A stretch of 36,397 nt of DNA. Source: Candidatus Beckwithbacteria bacterium (GTDB taxonomy: Bacteria > Patescibacteriota > Microgenomatia > UBA1400 > UBA1449). The notes under the pieces are model-generated. The model was not told the DNA's origin, made no database searches, and worked only from the letters and a program-made list of their open reading frames with translations. Shown here piece by piece: positions 7,498 to 15,760 of this stretch. Numbering within the stretch: position 1 is the stretch's first letter; the number at the start of each line of letters is the position of its first letter. Where the stretch lies: NCBI GenBank assembly GCA_012798485.1, contig JAAZND010000065.1:1-36397 (forward strand), read 5' to 3'. Both the position numbers and the translations under genes were made by a program.

Positions 7498-10400
7498 ATG
7501 AAAAATATTGTCGATTTTGAAACATTAACTTTAAAAATTGCTTCTCCAGAAGAAATTTTATCTTGGTCTCACGGAGAGGTTTTAAAACCAGAAACTATTA
7601 ATTATCGTACTTTAAAGCCAGAAAAAGATGGTTTATTTTGTGAGAGAATTTTTGGACCTTCCAAAGATTGGGAATGTTATTGTGGTAAATATAAGAGAAT
7701 TCGTTATCGTGGCATTATCTGTGATAAATGTGGAGTAGAAGTGACTCTTTCTCGTGTGAGAAGAGAAAGAATGGGACATATCAAACTTGCTTGTCCAGTT
7801 GCTCATATTTGGTTTTTCAAAGGTATTCCTTCCAAAATTTCTTTACTTTTAGATATTTCTCCTAGAGCTTTATCTGGAGTGATTTACTTTGCTCGTTATG
7901 TGGTTTTGACAGTAGACGAAGCCAAAAGAAAAGATATTTTAAATAATTTAAGTAATAAATTAGTCGAAATTAAAAAAGAACTAGAAGAAAATAATAAAAA
8001 AGTGATTGAACAGATAGAAGCTAAAGGTGAAAAACAATTAACTGAAATTAAAGAAAAAATCAAATCAAAAGATCAACAAAAAATTACTATTGAAGAAGCT
8101 AAAATCAAGATTAAAAAAGAAATGACTCGAGCTAAAGAAAATTTAGTTAAAGAAAAAGAAACAGCTGAAGAAGTGTTTAAAACTGTTAGTGCTTTGGTCA
8201 AAAGATTGGAAGAAAGATCAGTTTTGACAGAAGATGAATATCTGAAATTAATGGATTATGATGCTGATCAATTCTTAGAAGTTTCCATGGGAGCTGAAAG
8301 TATTTTAAAACTTTTATCTCGTCTTGATCTGGAAAAAGAATCAGAAAAGTTGAGAAAAACTTCTCGTACCGCCAAAGGTCAAAAAAGAATTAAAGCTATT
8401 AAAGTTTTAAGAATTGTGGAAGGGCTTAAAAAAGCAGCTATTGATCCAACTTGGATGATTCTCAAAAACCTTCCTGTTATTCCACCTGACTTGCGTCCAA
8501 TGGTTCAATTATCTGGCGGAAGATTTGCTACTTCTGATCTTAATGATTTATATCGAAGAGTCATTAATCGCAACAATCGTTTAAAACATTTAATTAATCT
8601 TGGAGCTCCAGAAATTATTTTGCGAAATGAAAAAAGAATGCTTCAAGAAGCTGTTGACACGCTGATTGATGCCTCTCATGCTCGTCAAACCAGAAGAAGA
8701 GGGACCAAAGAACTTAAATCATTATCAGAGGTTTTAAAAGGCAAACAAGGACGTTTCCGTCAAAATTTGCTGGGAAAACGTGTTGATTACTCAGGAAGAT
8801 CTGTGATTGTGGTTGGACCAGAACTGCGACTTAATCAATGTGGTTTGCCAAAAGACATGGCTCTGGAAATGTTTAAACCTTATGTTTTGCATGAATTAAT
8901 TGCCAAAGGAATTGCTCCAAATGTCAAAACCGCCAAACAGATTTTGGAAAACAAACCACCTGAAGTTTATGATATTTTGGAACAAATTACCGCTAATCAT
9001 CCAGTTTTACTTAACCGTGCTCCTACTTTACACAAATTAGGTATTCAGGCTTTCTTCCCAGTTTTAACTGAAGGAAACGCTATTCGTTTACATCCTTGTG
9101 TTTGTAGTGGTTATAATGCTGATTTTGATGGTGATCAGATGGCTGTGCATGTACCATTATCAAAAGATTCTCAACAGGAAGCGATTGACTTGATGATGCC
9201 TGAGAAGAATTTACTTAAACCAGCTGATGGATCTCCTATTACTTTGCCAAATAAAAATATGGCATTAGGACTATACTTTTTAACTACCATTGATGAAGCG
9301 GTAGAACCTTCTCAGACTATTTTTGCCAACGAAATCGAAGCTAATAATGCTTACCAGACTGGCAGAATTGGTCTAAAACAACCTATCACAGTCAGAGTAG
9401 AAGGAAAATTAGTAGAGACAACAGTTGGACGCTTATGGTTTAATGAGATTTTACCTGTAGATATGAACTTTTTGAATCAAAATATCGACGCTGCAGCTAT
9501 CAAAAGATTAATGCAGGAAGCTATGGCTAAATATGATACAGCTACAGTGATGGATATTGTTGATAATATCAAAAATTTAGGTTTTAAAGGAGAAACTTTA
9601 TCTGGAATTTCTGTTTCAGTCAATGATTGTAAAACCATCAAGGAAAAAGGAGAAATGATTAGGGAAGCCAATAAAAAAGCAGAAAAAATTGAAGAGAACT
9701 ATAAATTAGGTTTAATCACGCGTGAAGAAAAGAAACGTTTATCTATTGATTTATGGCTTAAAACTACTGATGAAGTGGCTGATAAAACCTGGGATGCTTT
9801 TACTCCAGATAATCCTGTCAAAATCATGATTCAATCAGGAGGAACTAGAGCTTCTAAAGATCAGGTGAAACAGCTGGCTGCTATGAGAGGTTTATCTGTT
9901 GATCCATTAGGGAAAATTGTGGAACTGCCAACTAAATCAAACTTTAAAGAAGGTTTATCTGTGTTTGAATATGTAACTGCTGCTCGTGGTTCCCGTAAAG
10001 GTTTGACTGACTCAGCTGTTAAAACTGCTAATGCTGGTTATTTGACTCGCCGTTTAGTAGATGTTTCTCACGACATGATTGTGCGAACTGAAGATTGTGG
10101 GACTGAAAACTTTTTAGAAATCAATAGAGAAGAAGGAAGAGAAAAAGCTTTTGCTACTAGAATTATGGGGAGAAATGCTGCAAAAACTATTAAAGATCCC
10201 AAAAGCAAAAAAGTTATAGTGGAAAAAGGTCAGATTATTGATGAAAAAGTAGCTGAACTGATTGATAAATCAGAGATTAAAACTGTGGCTATTTTCTCGC
10301 CAATTACCTGTGAAGCCCCTTTTGGTATTTGTCAGAAATGTTATGGTTGGGATTTTTCAACCAAAAAACCAGTTGGAATTGGTGTCCCTGTTGGAGTGAT

Positions 10401-11187
10401 GGCTGCTCAGTCTATTGGAGAACCTGGAACTCAGTTGACGATGAAAATTAAACACACTGGAGGTGTGGTTATGCAGGATGTCACTCAAGGTCTTCCAAGA
10501 GTTGAAGAAATTTTTGAGCTTAGAACTCCAAAAGGATTAGGTTTAATTTCAGAAATTGCTGGTAAAGTCAAGATTGATCAAACTGATGAGGGTTTTGAAA
10601 TTACAATTAAAAATGAAGAAATCAAAGAAGAAAAAACTTATATTGCTCCTTTAACTGCAAGTTTAAAAGTTAAAGATAAGCAATTGATTTCAGCAGGCAC
10701 ACAATTGACTGGTGGAGCATTAGATATTAAAGAAGTATTAAGAATCAAAGGTTTAAGATTTGCTCAGGAATATTTAATTCAAGAATTGCAGGCAGTTTAT
10801 GAATCTCAAGGTATTTCGATTAATGATAAACATTTTGAGGTCATTATCAAAAAAATGTCTGACAAAGTCAAAATTGATAATGCTGGAGATACTGATTTAT
10901 TACCAGGTGAATTAGTTGATCAATATAAATTTAGTAAAGCAAATGAAGCTGTAATTGCCGCTGGTGGCGAACCAGCTACAGCTTTGGTCTCACTTTTAGG
11001 AATTACTCGTGCATCACTGCACACTGACTCTTGGTTATCTGCTGCATCGTTCCAGGAAACCAGTAGTGTTTTGACTGATGCTGCTTCTTTGGGCAAGAAA
11101 GATCACTTGATAGGACTCAAAGAAAATGTTATCATTGGAAGATTAATTCCAACTAGTGAAAAGAGAGCTAGATTAGTAGAAATTTAA
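7498..11187 (+). CDS. rpoC: RNA polymerase beta' subunit
   Basis: The beta' subunit carries the catalytic magnesium. The 1229-aa protein has the N-terminal zinc site (Cys60, Cys62, Cys75, Cys78), and a lysine/glutamate-rich coiled-coil insertion at about 150-225. The bridge to the clamp follows (RFRQNLLGKRVDYSGRS), then the catalytic motif NADFDGD at 540-546. The second zinc site (ITCEAPFGICQKCYG plus an upstream Cys) and the trigger-loop region QSIGEPGTQLTMK are also present. The start ATG is preceded by a run of A and no Shine-Dalgarno sequence. Confidence 0.98.
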   Translation: MKNIVDFETLTLKIASPEEILSWSHGEVLKPETINYRTLKPEKDGLFCERIFGPSKDWECYCGKYKRIRYRGIICDKCGVEVTLSRVRRERMGHIKLACPVAHIWFFKGIPSKISLLLDISPRALSGVIYFARYVVLTVDEAKRKDILNNLSNKLVEIKKELEENNKKVIEQIEAKGEKQLTEIKEKIKSKDQQKITIEEAKIKIKKEMTRAKENLVKEKETAEEVFKTVSALVKRLEERSVLTEDEYLKLMDYDADQFLEVSMGAESILKLLSRLDLEKESEKLRKTSRTAKGQKRIKAIKVLRIVEGLKKAAIDPTWMILKNLPVIPPDLRPMVQLSGGRFATSDLNDLYRRVINRNNRLKHLINLGAPEIILRNEKRMLQEAVDTLIDASHARQTRRRGTKELKSLSEVLKGKQGRFRQNLLGKRVDYSGRSVIVVGPELRLNQCGLPKDMALEMFKPYVLHELIAKGIAPNVKTAKQILENKPPEVYDILEQITANHPVLLNRAPTLHKLGIQAFFPVLTEGNAIRLHPCVCSGYNADFDGDQMAVHVPLSKDSQQEAIDLMMPEKNLLKPADGSPITLPNKNMALGLYFLTTIDEAVEPSQTIFANEIEANNAYQTGRIGLKQPITVRVEGKLVETTVGRLWFNEILPVDMNFLNQNIDAAAIKRLMQEAMAKYDTATVMDIVDNIKNLGFKGETLSGISVSVNDCKTIKEKGEMIREANKKAEKIEENYKLGLITREEKKRLSIDLWLKTTDEVADKTWDAFTPDNPVKIMIQSGGTRASKDQVKQLAAMRGLSVDPLGKIVELPTKSNFKEGLSVFEYVTAARGSRKGLTDSAVKTANAGYLTRRLVDVSHDMIVRTEDCGTENFLEINREEGREKAFATRIMGRNAAKTIKDPKSKKVIVEKGQIIDEKVAELIDKSEIKTVAIFSPITCEAPFGICQKCYGWDFSTKKPVGIGVPVGVMAAQSIGEPGTQLTMKIKHTGGVVMQDVTQGLPRVEEIFELRTPKGLGLISEIAGKVKIDQTDEGFEITIKNEEIKEEKTYIAPLTASLKVKDKQLISAGTQLTGGALDIKEVLRIKGLRFAQEYLIQELQAVYESQGISINDKHFEVIIKKMSDKVKIDNAGDTDLLPGELVDQYKFSKANEAVIAAGGEPATALVSLLGITRASLHTDSWLSAASFQETSSVLTDAASLGKKDHLIGLKENVIIGRLIPTSEKRARLVEI

Positions 11188-11212
11188 GTTAAAAATTTTT
11201 AATTTTTAACTT
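11186..11212 (+). repeat. Intercistronic hairpin rpoC-rpsL
   Basis: AAGTTAAAAAT (11186-11196) and ATTTTTAACTT (11202-11212) form an 11-bp perfect stem with a TTTTA loop, made only of A/T pairs apart from one. A further AAAATTTTTAATTTTAAAA lies between it and the GTG start. Confidence 0.6.
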
Positions 11213-11231
11213 AAAATTTTTAATTTTAAAA

Positions 11232-11678
11232 GTGCCAACAATAAATCAACTTATTAGAAAACCAAGAACCAAAAAAGCCAACAAAATTAAAGCAACTGCT
11301 TTGAGAAAATCTTTTAATGCTTTAGACCGAAAAATGGTTGGGACTAAAAACCCACAAAAAAGAGGAGTTTGTACTGTTGTCAAAACTATGACACCAAAAA
11401 AACCAAACTCAGCTCTTCGTAAAGTGGCTAGAGTCAGACTTTCCAACAAAATGGAAGTGACAGCTTATATTCAAGGAGAAGGTCACAATTTAGCCGAACA
11501 CTCTGTGGTTTTAGTCAGAGGTGGAAGAGTTAAAGATTTGCCAGGTGTGAAATATCACATCGTAAGAGGTAAATATGATTGTTTAGGAGTAAATGGAAGA
11601 ATGCAGTCTCGCTCTAAATACGGGACCAAAAAAGGCGGAAAAACTGGAGTTGCAAGTAATACCGCTTCAGCTAGTTAA
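11232..11678 (+). CDS. rpsL: 30S ribosomal protein S12
   Basis: S12 lies at the decoding centre and is essential for tRNA selection. The 148-aa protein starts MPTINQLIRKPR as expected and contains the conserved loops TPKKPNSALRK and GGRVKDLPGVKYH. The Lys residues where streptomycin-resistance changes usually occur look unchanged. The start is GTG (second codon CCA). A short Thr/Ala/Ser tail extends the C-terminus. It is the third gene of the rpoBC-rpsL-rpsG operon, directly after an AT hairpin. Confidence 0.97.
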   Translation: MPTINQLIRKPRTKKANKIKATALRKSFNALDRKMVGTKNPQKRGVCTVVKTMTPKKPNSALRKVARVRLSNKMEVTAYIQGEGHNLAEHSVVLVRGGRVKDLPGVKYHIVRGKYDCLGVNGRMQSRSKYGTKKGGKTGVASNTASAS

Positions 11679-11697
11679 TTAGATTAAATTAATACTT

Positions 11698-11738
11698 TCT
11701 AAATTTAAGATGAATAATTTTTAATTTTTCATTTTAGA
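11698..11738 (+). repeat. Intercistronic imperfect hairpin rpsL-rpsG
   Basis: TCTAAA...ATGAA (11698-11714) pairs imperfectly with TTCAT-TTTAGA (11728-11738). The sequence then runs TTTAAAATTATTTA into the GTG of rpsG. Its right arm shares the word TTTTTCATTTT with other gaps in this window. Confidence 0.45.
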
Positions 11739-11752
11739 TTTAAAATTATTTA

Positions 11753-12235
11753 GTGCCAAGATCAGGAAGAATCAAAAAAAGATTATTAGAACCAGATCCA
11801 ATTTATGGAAACCGTTTAGTGACCAGAATCATCAATCGTATGATGCTTGATGGTAAAAAAGATATAGCTACCAAACAATTTTATAAAGCTTTAGATATTT
11901 TAGCCCAAGTTGATAAAGAAAGTGAACCAGTTGATGTTTTAAGAAGAGCTTTGGACAATATTAAACCAGTGATGGAAGTGAGATCCCGAAGAATTGGTGG
12001 AGCTGCTTATCAAGTTCCTATGCCAGTAAAAGGCGACAGAAGAGAAACTTTAGCGATTAGATGGTTAATCACCTGTGCTCGTAAAAGACCAAATAGCCAA
12101 TTTCATACTTTTGCCGAAAAACTGGCCGCTGAACTTAAAGATGCCTTGAATCATGAAGGAGAAGCAGTCAAGAAAAGAGATATTACTCATAAAGCTGCTG
12201 AAGCTAACAAAGCTTTTGCCCACTTTAGATGGTAG
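11753..12235 (+). CDS. rpsG: 30S ribosomal protein S7
   Basis: S7 nucleates assembly of the 30S head and contacts E-site tRNA. The 160-aa protein has the family start MPRSGRIKKR, the block VMEVRSRRIGGAAYQVP, and the C-terminal KAAEANKAFAHFRW. The start is GTG with second codon CCA; no Shine-Dalgarno sequence. It is the last gene before a terminator at 12284. Confidence 0.97.
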   Translation: MPRSGRIKKRLLEPDPIYGNRLVTRIINRMMLDGKKDIATKQFYKALDILAQVDKESEPVDVLRRALDNIKPVMEVRSRRIGGAAYQVPMPVKGDRRETLAIRWLITCARKRPNSQFHTFAEKLAAELKDALNHEGEAVKKRDITHKAAEANKAFAHFRW

Positions 12236-12283
12236 AAATTTAGGGTTTAGTTTATAGAGATTAGGTTTTAGTATTTAATATCA

Positions 12284-12317
12284 GGGACAACCCTAGGGTT
12301 GTCCTTTGTAGTTTTTT
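12284..12317 (+). terminator. Intrinsic terminator after rpsG
   Basis: GGACAACCC (12285-12293) and GGGTTGTCC (12296-12304) form a GC-rich stem with a tight turn, followed by TTTGTAGTTTTTT. It closes the rpoBC-rpsL-rpsG unit. An ATG at 12319 begins right at the end of the U-tract. Upstream, 12238-12275 holds GGTTTAG/GGTTTTAG words but no gene. Confidence 0.8.
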
Positions 12318-12318
12318 A

Positions 12319-12620
12319 ATGCCAGAAGAGGAAAATCGTGCTCCATCAAGATTGCCTGACGATTTAAATTTGCTTTGAATTTAATTATTAATGAGTTTAA
12401 AATTACAGATCCACTAGTTCAAAAAATAATAAGAGATGGCGTGGTTGAATTAGGATTAGAGGCTGTTTTGAGGGAGATTTTTAAAAGAAGATGGATTTAT
12501 TTAGGAATTAGTATTGACGTAGAAAACGATAATATTGAGGCAATGGTTGCAGATTATCTTGAACATGGAAAAGATTTTGTGATAGAGAAATTAAGAAAAC
12601 AAGCTTATAAAAAAGATTAA
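12319..12620 (+). CDS. Small unknown protein, possibly joined by a -1 frameshift
   Basis: The main frame runs from TTG 12375 to 12620 (81 aa, MNLIINEFKI... LRKQAYKKD) and looks like a charged helical protein of no family I recognise. An ATG at 12319 opens a 19-codon frame (MPEEENRAPSRLPDDLNLL) that stops at 12376-12378, overlapping the TTG. The two frames differ by -1. At 12366-12372 the sequence A-AAT-TTG has the X-XXY-YYZ layout of a slippery site. Slippage there would give one protein of about 99 residues. An indel or two independent ORFs are equally possible. It lies alone between the rpsG terminator and the fusA leader. Confidence 0.45.
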
Positions 12621-12627
12621 TTTTTGG

Positions 12628-12670
12628 TAAAATTTGGATAAGACTGCTAAAATAGAGGCAGTATTTTTAT
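12628..12670 (+). promoter_or_regulatory. fusA leader: weak -10 box and promoter-proximal hairpin
   Basis: A possible -10 TAAAAT (12628-12633), with only a poor -35 (TTATAA, 12605-12610), precedes ACTGC (12643-12647) / GCAGT (12658-12662) and then ATTTTTAT. The word AAGACTGCTAA and the GGCAGT arm are shared with the tuf leader hairpin. It may be a terminator for the small upstream gene or an attenuator for fusA. Confidence 0.45.
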
Positions 12671-12700
12671 TTAAAAAATAAGTAATTATTAATAATAAGA

Positions 12701-12764
12701 AGTAGCAGGTATTGATTATCAAGTTTTGTTTTAACTTAATACTAAATACTGACTACTAGCTACT
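12701..12764 (+). repeat. Long imperfect inverted repeat before fusA
   Basis: Three nested pairs lie here: AGTAGC (12701-12706) with GCTACT (12759-12764), GGTATT with AATACT, and AAGTT (12721-12725) with AACTT (12733-12737). The right half also repeats TACTAAA. It ends about 4 nt before the fusA ATG. Confidence 0.5.
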
Positions 12765-12768
12765 AAAA

Positions 12769-14931
12769 ATGGCTCAACCAACAGGAAAAAAAGATTACAA
12801 AAGACATATGCCTTTAAATAGGCTTCGTAATATTGGAATTATTGCTCATATTGATGCAGGTAAAACTACAACTAGTGAAAGAATCCTTTATTACACTGGT
12901 AAATCTTACAAAATCGGGGAAGTGCATGAAGGAGCTGCTGTCATGGATTGGATGGCTCAGGAGCAGGAAAGAGGAATTACTATTGTTTCCGCAGCTACTA
13001 CCACTTTTTGGACTCCTCAGGTTGTGCCATCCCAAGCTTTATTCCCAGAAGAACATCGTTTTAATATTATCGATACTCCAGGACATGTGGATTTTACTGC
13101 CGAAGTGGAAAGATCTTTGAGAGTTTTGGATGGTGGAGTGACGGTTCTCGACGCTGAAGAAGGAGTGCAATCTCAATCAGAAACAGTTTGGCGTCAAGCA
13201 GATAAATATAAAGTGCCTCGTATCTGTTTTGTGAACAAAATGGATAAAATCGGCGCTGATTTTTTTGCCACCGTCAAAGATGTGGAAGATAAATTGGGTG
13301 TGAGAACCGCCATTTTGACTTTACCAATTGGTAAAGAAAATACTTTTAAAGGCGTTGTTTTACTTTTGGAAAAGAAAACTGTAATTTACAGTGAAGAAGA
13401 ATTAGGCGCTAAATACGAAGTCAAAGATGAAATTCCAGAGGATTTAAAAGCCCAATTTGAAGAAGAAAGAGCAAAACTGATTGAAAAAATCTGTGAAAAT
13501 GATGAAAACTTACTCGAGAGATATTTAGCCGGAGAAGAAATTTCAGTAAAAGAATTAAAACAAGGTTTGAGAAAAGCTGTGCTTTCTTATGATCTTGTCC
13601 CTATTATCTGTGGTTCCTCTCTTAAAAATAAAAGTGTCCAGATTTTACTTGATGCTGTGGTTGATTATCTTCCTTCCCCATTGGATTTACCTCCTGTTAA
13701 AGGGACAGATCCAAACGATGAAACCAAAGAAATTGTGAGAGAACCAAAGACTGACGGACCTTTAACCATGCTGGCTTTCAAAATCCAGACTGATCCTCAT
13801 GTCGGCAGATTGAGCTATGTCCGTATTTATTCTGGAGTTTTAAGGTCAGGTTCTTATATTTATAACGTCAATAAAGATAGCAAAGAAAGAGTGGGACGTT
13901 TACTTTTAATGCACGCCAATAATAGAGAAGAAATTACCGAAGCTTATGCCGGAGAAATTGTTGCCATTATTGGTCTTAAAGAGACTATTACTGGAGATAC
14001 GCTTTGTGAAGATGGAGACAAGATTATTTTGGAAAAAATCTCTTTTGCTGAACCAGTGATTTCTTTGGCTATTGAACCAAAAACCAAAAGTGATCAAGAG
14101 AAAATGGGTATTGCTTTGAAAAAACTTTCTGAAGAAGATCCTACTTTCAAAATTTCTTCCAATGAAGAAACTGGTCAGACTGTGATTTCCGGGATGGGTG
14201 AACTTCATCTTGAAATTTTGGTTGATAGAATGAAGAGAGAATTTAATGTCGAAGCCAATACTGGTAAACCTCAAGTGGCTTACAAAGAAACTATCAAAAT
14301 TGAAGCCACAGCCGAAGGAAAATATATTCGTCAATCTGGAGGTCGTGGTCAATATGGACATTGTTTGTTAAGAGTGACTCCTAAAAAACGCGGTGAAGGT
14401 TATGAATTCAAAAATGAAGTCAAAGGTGGAGCCATTCCAAGAGAATATATTGCTCCAATTGAAAAAGGTGTCAAAGAAGCGATGGAAAATGGCGTTTTGG
14501 CAGGCTACCAATTGGTTGATATGGAAGTGACTGTTTATGATGGAACTTATCACGAAGTTGACTCTTCCGAAATGGCTTTCAAAATTGCCGGCTCTATGGC
14601 TTTACAGGCAGCTGTGCGAAAAGCTGAAATGACTTTACTTGAACCAATTATGAAGCTTGAAGTTTCAGTCCCTGATGAGTTTATGGGAGATGTGATTGGT
14701 GATTTATCTGCTAAAAGAGCTCAGATTCTTGGTACTAATAGCAGAGGAAATACTCGCATTATCACTTCTTTTGTGCCTTTGGCTGAAATGTCATCCTATG
14801 CTACAATTTTGCGCTCTATGACTCAAGGTAGAGGAAACTTTGTTTTACTTCCAAGTCATTATGATGAAGTGCCAAAAAATATTATTGAACAAATTGTTTC
14901 AGAAAGAGGCAAAAATACCAAAACTGAATAA
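12769..14931 (+). CDS. fusA: Elongation factor G
   Basis: EF-G drives tRNA-mRNA translocation and helps ribosome recycling. The 720-aa protein carries G1 AHIDAGKTT (26-34), the switch I block with RGITIVSAATT, G3 DTPGH (102-106), and G4 NKMD near 155. The domain IV block QSGGRGQYGH and a full C-terminus are present. An insertion of about 14 residues (82-96, rich in Pro) lies between switch I and the G3 strand, compared with E. coli. It is followed by a strong terminator. Confidence 0.98.
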   Translation: MAQPTGKKDYKRHMPLNRLRNIGIIAHIDAGKTTTSERILYYTGKSYKIGEVHEGAAVMDWMAQEQERGITIVSAATTTFWTPQVVPSQALFPEEHRFNIIDTPGHVDFTAEVERSLRVLDGGVTVLDAEEGVQSQSETVWRQADKYKVPRICFVNKMDKIGADFFATVKDVEDKLGVRTAILTLPIGKENTFKGVVLLLEKKTVIYSEEELGAKYEVKDEIPEDLKAQFEEERAKLIEKICENDENLLERYLAGEEISVKELKQGLRKAVLSYDLVPIICGSSLKNKSVQILLDAVVDYLPSPLDLPPVKGTDPNDETKEIVREPKTDGPLTMLAFKIQTDPHVGRLSYVRIYSGVLRSGSYIYNVNKDSKERVGRLLLMHANNREEITEAYAGEIVAIIGLKETITGDTLCEDGDKIILEKISFAEPVISLAIEPKTKSDQEKMGIALKKLSEEDPTFKISSNEETGQTVISGMGELHLEILVDRMKREFNVEANTGKPQVAYKETIKIEATAEGKYIRQSGGRGQYGHCLLRVTPKKRGEGYEFKNEVKGGAIPREYIAPIEKGVKEAMENGVLAGYQLVDMEVTVYDGTYHEVDSSEMAFKIAGSMALQAAVRKAEMTLLEPIMKLEVSVPDEFMGDVIGDLSAKRAQILGTNSRGNTRIITSFVPLAEMSSYATILRSMTQGRGNFVLLPSHYDEVPKNIIEQIVSERGKNTKTE

Positions 14932-14952
14932 GTAGAAATTTAACCAAAAATT

Positions 14953-14983
14953 AAAAACGCTCGAGAAATCGAGCGTTTTTTTA
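14953..14983. terminator. Bidirectional intrinsic terminator
   Basis: AAAAACGCTCGA (14953-14964) and TCGAGCGTTTTT (14969-14980) form a 12-bp perfect stem closed by a GAAA tetraloop, with T-tracts on the plus strand and A-tracts serving the minus strand. It ends fusA and also the convergent minus-strand small ORF. Confidence 0.9.
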
Positions 14984-15148
14984 TTTCTTATAAATCGACA
15001 GACTTTTGATATTTTTGGTTTTGAGAATTCCTTTTTCTCTTAAAAAAACTGTTCCGCTTTTTTTATCTTCAAAATGATCAATAAATACTGTATTGTTAGT
15101 TAATTTTACTCTGATTCTAGTTCCTTTTTTAAAGCTGCTGTGATTCAT
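14981..15148 (-). CDS. Small minus-strand protein, 55 aa, possible Sm/KOW-like beta-barrel
   Basis: The complement of 15148-14981 reads ATG to TAA, giving a 55-aa basic protein that starts MNHSSFKKGTRIRVKL and ends SLSIYKK. The pattern of short beta-strands (RIRVKL, TVFIDHF, GTVFLRE, NIKSLSIY) resembles small Sm-like RNA-binding barrels, but this is only a resemblance. Its stop lies right beside the bidirectional terminator, as expected for a real gene convergent with fusA. No Shine-Dalgarno sequence is seen. I do not recognise a family. Confidence 0.5.
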   Translation of the reverse strand: MNHSSFKKGTRIRVKLTNNTVFIDHFEDKKSGTVFLREKGILKTKNIKSLSIYKK

Positions 15149-15168
15149 TTTTATAGTTTAACATTTTT

Positions 15169-15183
15169 AGTTAAAGTTTAACT
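15169..15183. repeat. Short perfect inverted repeat between divergent genes
   Basis: AGTTAAA-G-TTTAACT lies in the 69-bp divergent gap between the minus-strand small ORF and the EamA gene, just before and touching the -35 box of the latter. GTTTAAC also occurs nearby as a direct repeat. It is a candidate operator, but AT-rich and so weak evidence. Confidence 0.3.
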
Positions 15184-15211
15184 TTACTTTTAATCTTAAT
15201 CTTATTAAAAT
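15183..15211 (+). promoter_or_regulatory. Promoter of the EamA gene, leaderless
   Basis: TTTACT (15183-15188), a 17-bp spacer and TAAAAT (15206-15211) precede the ATG at 15218 by only 6 nt. Transcription would therefore begin at or beside the start codon. Confidence 0.5.
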
Positions 15212-15217
15212 GTCTTT

Positions 15218-15640
15218 ATGCAATGGTTGATTTTTGCTTTTCTATCAGCAGTATTTGCAGCCATTACTGCAATTTTGGCTAAAATTGGAGTTAAAGATGT
15301 TAATTCAAATTTGGCAACAGCTATTCGAACGATTGTGATTTTACTTTTTGCGTGGGGAATAGTGTTTGCTCAAGGTACTTACAAAGATTTATCATCTATT
15401 CCTAAACCTACTTTGATTTTTCTTATTCTGTCTGGAATTACTACTGGGCTTTCCTGGCTTTTTTATTTTCGCGCTTTACAACTTGGAGAAGCTTCCAAAG
15501 TTGTTCCTATAGATAAACTAAGTTTAGTTTTGACTATTATTTTAGCCTTTTTTATTCTGCAGGAGAAAATTACCCTCAAAGTTTTACTGGGAGCAGTTTT
15601 AATGACTGCTGGTTCTATCATTATTGCCTTTACCAAATAA
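15218..15640 (+). CDS. Single-domain EamA (drug/metabolite transporter superfamily) membrane protein
   Basis: EamA proteins are small-molecule exporters of the DMT superfamily. This 140-aa protein has about five hydrophobic segments and ends in the repeat pattern GASKVVPIDKLSLVLT...F...EKIT..VLLGAVLMTAGSIII, typical of one EamA unit. Most EamA transporters have two such units (about 300 aa). This one has one and would need to dimerise, as EmrE-type proteins do. The substrate is unknown. It sits between two translation units with its own promoter and no Shine-Dalgarno sequence. Confidence 0.85.
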   Translation: MQWLIFAFLSAVFAAITAILAKIGVKDVNSNLATAIRTIVILLFAWGIVFAQGTYKDLSSIPKPTLIFLILSGITTGLSWLFYFRALQLGEASKVVPIDKLSLVLTIILAFFILQEKITLKVLLGAVLMTAGSIIIAFTK

Positions 15641-15646
15641 AACTTC

Positions 15647-15676
15647 TTGTGTAAATTTCCAAATCTTTGTTATAAT
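15647..15676 (+). promoter_or_regulatory. tuf promoter P1
   Basis: TTGTGT (15647-15652), an 18-bp spacer and a perfect TATAAT (15671-15676). The start would be near 15683, only a few bases before the hairpin at 15689. Confidence 0.65.
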
Positions 15677-15688
15677 ACTTTTACTAAA

Positions 15689-15722
15689 GACTGCTAAGCA
15701 AAAATAGCTTGGGCAGTTTTTT
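15689..15722 (+). terminator. Promoter-proximal terminator / attenuator in the tuf leader
   Basis: ACTGC (15690-15694) plus AAGC (15696-15699) pair with GCTT (15707-15710) and GCAGT (15713-15717), with a small internal loop, followed by TTTTTT. RNA from P1 would meet it within about 40 nt. Its core matches the fusA leader hairpin. Confidence 0.7.
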
Positions 15723-15731
15723 GCTTTTGTC

Positions 15732-15760
15732 TTGTTTAATTAAACAGGATAAGATATAAT
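15732..15760 (+). promoter_or_regulatory. tuf promoter P2 with overlapping palindrome
   Basis: TTGTTT (15732-15737), a 17-bp spacer and TATAAT (15755-15760) lie downstream of the attenuator, so P2 would bypass it. A 14-bp perfect palindrome (TGTTTAATTAAACA, 15733-15746) overlaps the -35 box and spacer and could be an operator. Confidence 0.6.

Noticed and set aside
13012..13056. Insertion in EF-G between switch I and G3 considered as an intein trace
   Set aside because: Only about 14 residues, with no splicing motifs; simply a loop insertion.
13906..14361. Minus-strand ORF of 151 codons inside fusA
   Set aside because: Fully antisense to conserved EF-G domains; no recognisable motif.
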